57,690 nucleotides of DNA from Akkermansiaceae bacterium (lineage in GTDB: Bacteria; Verrucomicrobiota; Verrucomicrobiia; Verrucomicrobiales; Akkermansiaceae). Below are positions 52,167 through 57,690 of this stretch, one piece after another. The position numbers and the translations under genes are program-made. The DNA lies in assembly GCA_021733795.1 (NCBI GenBank), contig JAIPKB010000009.1:1-57690 (forward strand), in the 5' to 3' direction. Below the pieces are notes generated by a model. That model was not told where the DNA came from. It ran no database searches and saw only the letters and a program-made list of their open reading frames with translations. Within the stretch, counting starts at the first letter, position 1, and the number at the start of each line of letters is the position of its first letter.

Positions 52167-52489
52167 ATTTGGAACGCCGCGCAGCAGTCTTCCAGCATGG
52201 CCGGCTGGCCGGGCACCTGCGGGCCACCGGTCCTGGCTCCTGGGCTTTCGCCTACGACCGGGATTATGACGGACCACCGGTTTCCCTGACTCTGCCGGTT
52301 TGCGCCGAGCCCTACGATTTTCCGGGGTTTCCGGCGTTTCTGGAAGGATTGCTGCCGGAAGGTCCACAGTTGGAGGCCCTGCTCCGCAAACACAAGATCG
52401 ACCGCCACGATGCCTTCCGCCAAATCGTGACGGTCGGCGGGGATCTGATCGGCTCGCTCACCGTTCGCGGAATCCCGGAAGTCACCTGA
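52163..52489 (+). CDS. HipS-like protein (separate HipA N-terminal subdomain)
   Basis: A 108-residue protein corresponding to the N-subdomain 1 of HipA kinases: AVFQHGRLAGHL, SWAFAYDRDY, PPVSLTLPVCAEPY, LPEGPQLEALLRKH, DAFRQIVTVGGDLIGSLTV. In HipA this domain is fused to the kinase; in the HipBST system of E. coli O127 the free domain (HipS) is the antitoxin. Its stop is separated by one base from the kinase start. Confidence 0.8.
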   Translation: MNLERRAAVFQHGRLAGHLRATGPGSWAFAYDRDYDGPPVSLTLPVCAEPYDFPGFPAFLEGLLPEGPQLEALLRKHKIDRHDAFRQIVTVGGDLIGSLTVRGIPEVT

Positions 52490-52490
52490 C

Positions 52491-53423
52491 ATGCGTGCTT
52501 GCCCGATCAACTTGGAGCCATTGGCAGACGGCGAGACGTTCTCGCCGGCCGGCCTGCGCTCGTGGCATCCCCGGTTGACGCATTTGCAGGTGCTGGCGTT
52601 GGGTCAGGACGAGCAACTGCGGCAAGCCAGGCTGCGGGCCGACAAGATGTCCATCCAAGGAGTGCAACCCAAACTTTCCGCCGTGCTGAAACCCAAGGAT
52701 GGATGCTTCGAGGTGGTGGACTGCGGCGGACGCTTCATTCTCAAGCCAAATCCCCCGCCCTATGAAGAGGTCCCGGCCAACGAGGCCCTGAGCATGACGC
52801 TGGCAAGGCACGCGGGGATCGAGGTGCCGCCGCACGGGTTGCTACCGGCGGTCGATGGCTCATGGGTCTATGTGGTCCGGCGCTTTGACCGGGCGGGCCG
52901 CGACGACCGCCTGCATGTGGAGGATTTCGCCCAACTCTCGGGGGCCACCCGGGACACCAAATATGCCAGCTCGCTCGAACAAGTCGCCAAGCTGGTGGAA
53001 ACCCATTGTAGTTTCCCGGCGGTGGAAAAGGCCGCACTCGCCCGCAGGTTGCTGTTCTGTTTCCTGATCGGCAACGAAGACATGCACCTGAAGAATTTTT
53101 CACTGCTCGTGGAGAGGGGAAAGGTCAGGCTGGCACCGGCCTATGATTTCCTCAACTCCACCCTGGTGCTGGAGAACGCGAGCGAGGAATCGGCGCTGCC
53201 GCTGAGGGGGCGCAAACGCAAGCTGACCCGGGCGGACTGGATCGACTATTTCTGCCGCGAACGGCTGGGGCTACCTGAAACCATCCTTGCCGGCATCCTG
53301 GCGGATCTGCGCGATGGCCCGCCGGAATGGGAGAAAATCATCCGTCGGTCGTTTCTATCAACACCGCGGCAGGACCACTATATTGAAATCCTGGAAAACC
53401 GCCACCGCCGGATTTTTCGCTGA
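52491..53423 (+). CDS. HipT-like serine/threonine kinase toxin
   Basis: A 310-residue HipA-type kinase lacking the N-terminal subdomain, which is encoded separately. The Gly-rich loop is KMSIQGVQPKLS (52-63), the ATP-binding lysine is in RFILKP (Lys85), the catalytic loop GNEDMHLKNFSLL (194-206) has Asp197, and the metal-binding Asp219 is in APAYDF. In the HipT of E. coli O127 the loop is S-I-S with two inhibitory autophosphorylation serines; here only the first Ser (54) remains and the second is Gln56. Known HipA/HipT kinases phosphorylate aminoacyl-tRNA synthetases. Confidence 0.85.
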   Translation: MRACPINLEPLADGETFSPAGLRSWHPRLTHLQVLALGQDEQLRQARLRADKMSIQGVQPKLSAVLKPKDGCFEVVDCGGRFILKPNPPPYEEVPANEALSMTLARHAGIEVPPHGLLPAVDGSWVYVVRRFDRAGRDDRLHVEDFAQLSGATRDTKYASSLEQVAKLVETHCSFPAVEKAALARRLLFCFLIGNEDMHLKNFSLLVERGKVRLAPAYDFLNSTLVLENASEESALPLRGRKRKLTRADWIDYFCRERLGLPETILAGILADLRDGPPEWEKIIRRSFLSTPRQDHYIEILENRHRRIFR

Positions 53424-53592
53424 ACGGGGGCGGCATGGGGTCCTCCCCGACCCATCGCTCGCACCACAACCCCAGCAAGCCGTCCCCTGCCTGTCTTCCA
53501 CTGCAACCGCCCCGTGACTTCTTTGGCCGACGGCAGGCCGGCTCCACCGGGCTGGCAGCATGCCGACGCTGCGGAACCTGCTGCGGACGGCA

Positions 53593-53988
53593 CTATTTCC
53601 GCTTGGCCTTCAACCAGCGGTGGAGACCCGGAAAGGCGAACCACACCAGCACCAAAAACACCGCGCCCGGCAACACCACGCCCACGATCACCGAGGCCAC
53701 CCGGTAGTTCCAGCCAATGGTCGCAAAACTCTCCAGAAACCGAACCGAACGAACAAACAGCCGTTCGGCGAGGCCGTCGAAATCCGGCGTCAGCCAAAAC
53801 ACCAGGAGGCAGACTCCCAGATAGATCAGCGCCCAGGACGAACGCACCCGGATCCGGTCGATGAGAAAAAGGAAGATCACCGGAATCACCAGAAAATATA
53901 CCAGCACGTTGATCACCTGATAACTCAAGCCGGTGACCTCGGAGAGCCACATCAGGAAACGAAAAACCAGATCGAACATTGCGGACAT
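53593..53988 (-). CDS. Small membrane protein, unknown
   Basis: A 131-residue protein (from MSAMFDLVFRFL) with four hydrophobic segments (VINVLVYFLVIPVIFLFLI, WALIYLGVCLLVFWL, ASVIVGVVLPGAVFLVLVWF and one near the N-terminus) and a basic C-terminus, WLKAKRK. I recognise no family. The frame could start ten codons earlier. The 170 bases between the kinase gene and this gene hold nothing identifiable. Confidence 0.55.
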   Translation of the reverse strand: MSAMFDLVFRFLMWLSEVTGLSYQVINVLVYFLVIPVIFLFLIDRIRVRSSWALIYLGVCLLVFWLTPDFDGLAERLFVRSVRFLESFATIGWNYRVASVIVGVVLPGAVFLVLVWFAFPGLHRWLKAKRK

Positions 53989-54084
53989 ACTATTACCCCG
54001 TCTTTCCGGCCGCCCCATTCATGGCGGACCGGATCAATTTCAGGTTAGTCTGATGGCAGACCGAAAGGCTGCCTACCGGAAGAT

Positions 54085-56142
54085 TCATGAGGCCTGGGGA
54101 TCGGGATGGCAAGCCTTTTCTTCGATGGTCCTTGAAAATCCACCCGGCAGCCGGAGCACGAAACAGGAGCCGGCCGCGGCTTCCCGGATGATCAGGTCGC
54201 CGCCTTGGGCGCGGGCGAGGCGACGGGACAGGGCGAGGCCCAGGCCGACGCCAGGCCGGCTCTCGGCAGCCTCACGGGCGGACTTGTGAAAGGGCCTGAA
54301 AATCCGCCGCCACTCGTCGCGGGCAATACCGGGGCCGTGGTCGGTCACCGCGATCTCCACCCCGGAACCGGCGGCTCGCGCGGTGATTTCGATCACCGGC
54401 GGCTCCGATCCGGCGGCGTATTTCGCGGCGTTGTCGATGAGGTTGAACAGAATGTGTTCCACGGCGGCGAGGTCGGCCCGCAGCCGGAGATCCGGCGCGG
54501 GGTGGATCGTTAGATCCAGGCTGGCGGTGGCCAGCCGGGCGGTGAAGCGCTCGTGGAACGCGCCAAGCATTTCATCCACCCCGGTTTCCCGGAGGTTCGA
54601 GCGGGCGTTGCCGCGCTCCATGCGGGAAAACGCGAGGACGTTCTCGACCAGGTGCGAAAGCCGGTCGGCCTCGCGCGCCAGCACGCGCAGGTAGCCGCCG
54701 CGTTTTTCCTCCTTCACCGCTCCCTGCTCCAGCATGTCCGAGTAAAGCCGGAAGGTGGTGAGCGGGGTGCGCAGCTCATGGGTGACGGCGGAGACGAACG
54801 AGGCGCGGCGCTCGCTGAGCCGCAACACCCCGCGGACCAGCAGCGCGCTTGCTAGAAAAGCCAGCGCGACCGCGCCCCAGGCGACCCACAACGGCGCGCC
54901 AAGCCCGGGGGTGGTGGAAATGGCGGTGGCCAACGGCGTTTCACCGCGCTCCAGCTTGAAGGGAAACGACACCAGCGCCAGCGGATCCGCCGCGGTGAGT
55001 TGGTCCACTGCCGGCAGCAGCCGCGCACGGGGCAGCAGGTCGGCCACCTCGCGGAGCAGGGTGGTAGTTAGAATCCGGGAGTCGAGCCAGACGCCCTGGA
55101 TGAACGTCGTTGAAACGAACCGGTCGAATTCGCCATGGGACGATTGGTTGGGTATGCGGGAAGTGGTCTTGCGGATGAGAAACAACTCGCCGCCAAGCCA
55201 GGTGGTGCGCATTTGACCAGTCTCCACCTTCTGGGAAAGGACGGCGGGCAGGATCGGCGGGTTGGGTGCGGGTTCGGCTTGGTCCGCGAGTTCGGCCTCG
55301 GTCAAATTTCGCCGCGCGGGAGCGGCTGGGGCGGCCGCCGGGGCTGGCTGGGCCTTGCCCGCCTTGGTGGCCGCCGGTCTGGCTTTCTTCTCTTCCAGCG
55401 CCGGCATGCCCATCGCCAGGGGCCCGTCCTTGATGACCTCCTTCGAGGGATGAGGTTGTGCGTCGTTGGCGGCCAGACCACCGGATTGGGCTTGGTTGCT
55501 GGAAACCGTCTGGCCGACCACCCTGGCGCGCTGATTGCGCTCGGCCACATTGCTTTGCTGTTGATAGACAGCATCCTTGCGGAGCTGGTCATTGGGGATG
55601 GTTTCACGCTGGAAGGCGTTGTCCAGCGACTGCGGCTGGGGGATCTGAGGCGCTGGAGCTGACAAGCTGATTTTTGGAGTTTGTGCGAGCAGGCTCCATT
55701 CATCACCGTTTGGCGGATTGGCGGCCCACAGCACGCGCAGCCGCTTGAGGCGCTCCGCGGCCGCCTCACGGGTGGCGGAGTCCGCCGCGCCAGCTTCGGG
55801 AGAGAGCAGTTCGGAGTTGTTACCGAGTTGGAAGTGCAGCAGGACTTCCGGCTCGGCGGGCGGGACCTCCGCTGCGGGAGCCGATGCCTGGTAGCGATCC
55901 GCAGGCACCAGGTTTTCCCGCAGCACGATCGCCGCGCCCAGGGCATCCATCCGCCAGAGGGCGAGGCGGGTGCGTTCCTCCAGATCGGCGCGGGCCTCGG
56001 CGGCGGCGCGGTCGCGGTAAGCGGTTAGACGCTCGCGTTCGGCGGCCAGCACACTGCGGGTCAGCCAGGTCATCGCCCCGAGCACGGTGGCGGCGCAGAG
56101 GGCCAGTGGCAGCCAGAAGGCGAGGGTGCGGCGGAATCTCAC
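54085..56142 (-). CDS. Sensor histidine kinase
   Basis: A 685-residue transmembrane kinase. A first membrane helix (TLAFWLPLALCAATVLGAMT) precedes a large periplasmic domain of about 400 residues with Ala/Pro/Gln-rich stretches, then a second helix (LWVAWGAVALAFLASALLV). The phospho-acceptor histidine is in FVSAVTHELRTPLTTF; the N box is FNLIDNAAKY, G1 TDHGPGI, G2 GVGLGLALSRRLA. The start is GTG at 56142, overlapping the regulator stop (GTGA), because the frame before it is out of domain. It autophosphorylates and passes phosphate to the co-encoded OmpR-type regulator. Confidence 0.9.
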   Translation of the reverse strand: MRFRRTLAFWLPLALCAATVLGAMTWLTRSVLAAERERLTAYRDRAAAEARADLEERTRLALWRMDALGAAIVLRENLVPADRYQASAPAAEVPPAEPEVLLHFQLGNNSELLSPEAGAADSATREAAAERLKRLRVLWAANPPNGDEWSLLAQTPKISLSAPAPQIPQPQSLDNAFQRETIPNDQLRKDAVYQQQSNVAERNQRARVVGQTVSSNQAQSGGLAANDAQPHPSKEVIKDGPLAMGMPALEEKKARPAATKAGKAQPAPAAAPAAPARRNLTEAELADQAEPAPNPPILPAVLSQKVETGQMRTTWLGGELFLIRKTTSRIPNQSSHGEFDRFVSTTFIQGVWLDSRILTTTLLREVADLLPRARLLPAVDQLTAADPLALVSFPFKLERGETPLATAISTTPGLGAPLWVAWGAVALAFLASALLVRGVLRLSERRASFVSAVTHELRTPLTTFRLYSDMLEQGAVKEEKRGGYLRVLAREADRLSHLVENVLAFSRMERGNARSNLRETGVDEMLGAFHERFTARLATASLDLTIHPAPDLRLRADLAAVEHILFNLIDNAAKYAAGSEPPVIEITARAAGSGVEIAVTDHGPGIARDEWRRIFRPFHKSAREAAESRPGVGLGLALSRRLARAQGGDLIIREAAAGSCFVLRLPGGFSRTIEEKACHPDPQAS

Positions 56143-56837
56143 GGCGATGGTTGGGTTAGAAGACGATAGCCACGGCCACGTACGGTTTCGATAGTCCGCT
56201 GGTCCTTGTCGCCGAGCTTGGTCCGCAGGTGCATGATGTGCATGTCGATGGTGCGGGTTTCGGTACGGGCGGGGTCCAGGTTCCACAACTGGCGGAGGAT
56301 TTCCTCACGGCTGACCAGCCGTCCGCCGGAATCCATCAGGTAGCGGAGGAGGTCGGCCTCGCGCTCGGACAGTTCCTCGGTGTGACCGTCCGCGAAGGTG
56401 ATGAGGCGGCTTTGGAAATCCACGGTGCCGCCGGGAAACGGGCGTTGGTCGGCGGGTGCGGAGCGCTCGCAGGTGCGGCGCAGCACGGCGTCCACCCGGG
56501 CGAGCAGTTCCTTCATGCTGAAGGGTTTCACCACATAATCGTCCGCGCCGTTGACGAGGCCGCGGACCCTATCGTTTTCCTCGCCGCGGGCGGAAAGAAT
56601 GATCACCGCCTGGCCGGGGCGCTGGCGTTTCAACGCCGCGAGGATTTCAAACCCGGAGGGCCCGGGCATCACCAGGTCGAGCAGCAGCAACCGGTAATTC
56701 GCCTTGAGCGCGAGTTCCATGCCCGCGTGGCCGTCGGCCGCCTCCAGTGTTTGATAGCCCGCGTATTCCAACACATCGACGATCCCCCGGCGGACGGCGG
56801 GATCGTCTTCAATGACGAGCAGGGTCGGAGCGTTCAT
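56139..56837 (-). CDS. OmpR-family response regulator
   Basis: A 232-residue regulator. The receiver has Asp11/Asp12 and the phosphorylated Asp54 (LLLDLVMPG), followed by Lys of VVKPFSMKEL. The C-terminal winged helix has the OmpR pattern (LSEREADLLRYLMDSGG, REEILRQLW, TRTIDMHIMHLRTKLG, VRGRGYRL). The ATG at 56837 (MNAPTLLVIEDD) is chosen as the natural start. The sensor gene follows with an overlap, so they form one operon. Confidence 0.93.
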   Translation of the reverse strand: MNAPTLLVIEDDPAVRRGIVDVLEYAGYQTLEAADGHAGMELALKANYRLLLLDLVMPGPSGFEILAALKRQRPGQAVIILSARGEENDRVRGLVNGADDYVVKPFSMKELLARVDAVLRRTCERSAPADQRPFPGGTVDFQSRLITFADGHTEELSEREADLLRYLMDSGGRLVSREEILRQLWNLDPARTETRTIDMHIMHLRTKLGDKDQRTIETVRGRGYRLLTQPSP

Positions 56838-56967
56838 GGCGATGAATGGAGAATGGCGGAAGCCGGCCGGTCTGGCAAGCCGGATGGCGTTCCCCATGCT
56901 ACCCGCACCCGGCCATGATGTCTGTAAACCGTGGGTAAATTCGTCCCAGTGAGCCACCGGGGCGGCC

Positions 56968-57690
56968 TCAACCCGCCTCGATGCACGAGTCGAAATGGGA
57001 TTGCTGGCGCCTGGCCATCCAATCGCAGACCGCCGGCAGCTCGGCGACCGGCACCTTGGTGTGCGGCAGCATCTGCATGTAAGGGGCGGGGCCGAACTCC
57101 GGCGTGAGTGTGGAAACCGTCATGCCGGCGGCCTGTTGGGCACGCCAGATTTCCACCCACCATGCCTCATGGGCGGCGAGATGGACGGCGTATTCGGGCG
57201 CGGACGGATCCGGCACCTGGGGACCCTCCTCGAACCCGACCCGGGCATGGACATGGTGGCAGTGGCGGGCTGCCAGCGCGATCGTTTCGCCAAGATCCGG
57301 CAGCAGGCGCTCGCAGACGCAGACCCAGTGGCTGAAATCGCAGGTGATCCGCAGGTCCGGGAAACGTTCCAGAATGTGGTGCGTATGCCACGGCGTGCCA
57401 AACGGGCGGAGCCGGTGGGTTTCATGGGCGATGGTGATCCCGAGCTGCTGCTCCAACTCGAGCGCCAGACCGTAGAACTCTTCAGACTGGGCATGACTCC
57501 AGGTATCGGCCCCGGAATGGGCGTTGCAGAACATCGGTTCATGATCCAGGCAGTCCTCGATCTGGGAGCGTAGCGAATCGAGATGCTGGCGCACCGATCC
57601 ACCGGGGATGAAGTCGTTGCTGAACACTTGGGAAATCCACCCCATGCCGGTTTCCTTGAGCAGCCGGAAAAACGCCGCTTGGTCGGTGAT
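56968..57690 (-). CDS. Sugar phosphate isomerase/epimerase-like TIM barrel protein, partial
   Basis: A fragment of at least 240 residues; the gene continues past the window end (the codons before MGWISQVF read AAFFRLLKETG). Strand-end ligands are visible as NAHSGADTW, ITIAHETHR, LRITCDFSHW, HVHARVGFEE and LTPEFGPAPYM, in the order found in xylose-isomerase-like TIM barrels. It converges with nothing on its 3' side. The substrate is unknown. Confidence 0.75.
   Translation of the reverse strand: MTDQAAFFRLLKETGMGWISQVFSNDFIPGGSVRQHLDSLRSQIEDCLDHEPMFCNAHSGADTWSHAQSEEFYGLALELEQQLGITIAHETHRLRPFGTPWHTHHILERFPDLRITCDFSHWVCVCERLLPDLGETIALAARHCHHVHARVGFEEGPQVPDPSAPEYAVHLAAHEAWWVEIWRAQQAAGMTVSTLTPEFGPAPYMQMLPHTKVPVAELPAVCDWMARRQQSHFDSCIEAG

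Overview
The window is a chromosomal segment of a GC-rich bacterium, most likely a member of the Verrucomicrobiota (Akkermansiaceae/Verrucomicrobiaceae-like). The main support is a secreted protein ending in a PEP-CTERM-type tail (PESS, hydrophobic run, RRRR), a neighbouring secreted protein that resembles a family I associate with Verrucomicrobia (TIGR02597-like), A/C-rich leaders without Shine-Dalgarno sequences, and many short dispersed inverted repeats between genes. The assignment is an inference; there is no rRNA or tRNA gene in the window.

Layout. 1-713: hairpin-rich tandem and inverted repeats, no gene. 714-2412: two secreted proteins. 2.9-11.3 kb: housekeeping and catabolic genes (GNAT acetyltransferase, RmlD-like reductase, ilvD, rhamnulokinase with an unknown partner, a xylose-isomerase-like TIM barrel, a secreted protein). 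11.3-26.8 kb: a defence island. 26.9-30.1 kb: two-gene ABC exporter and an MFS transporter. 30.3-34.5 kb: a lipoprotein-like/secreted protein, then a polyphosphate module (VTC-domain polymerase, DUF4956 membrane protein, phosphate-selective-type porin with a lysine-rich linker). 34.6-39.7 kb: broken Bax-inhibitor-1 gene, an EF-G, RppH-like Nudix hydrolase, trpB, sulfatase remnant. 39.7-42.1 kb: feoA-feoB-Cys-rich protein. 42.2-50.0 kb: a formate dehydrogenase operon with NuoE- and NuoF-like subunits and two tandem catalytic subunits. 50.1-51.7 kb: a nucleotidyltransferase plus winged-helix pair. 51.9-53.4 kb: a three-gene HipBST-type toxin-antitoxin operon. 53.6-57.7 kb: small membrane protein, histidine kinase/response regulator pair, and a partial sugar isomerase.

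The defence island is the most unusual part. It contains two consecutive arrays with the same architecture: an hsdS 3' end, a set of cargo genes, then hsdR. Array 1 carries a HigB/HigA-ImmA toxin-antitoxin pair, an AAA+ ATPase, a TrlF-type PHP/SMC-like ATPase and a Schlafen/AlbA_2-type ATP-binding protein, and ends in a truncated hsdR copy. Array 2 carries a ComEC-like metallo-beta-lactamase-fold hydrolase translationally coupled to a patatin-like phospholipase, a coupled pair of unrecognised genes, and a NYN-domain nuclease, and ends in a full-length hsdR. No hsdM and no complete hsdS are present, so the restriction system looks decayed here while the cargo genes remain open. The MBL-patatin pair and the unrecognised 125/380-residue pair are the best candidates for an undescribed system.
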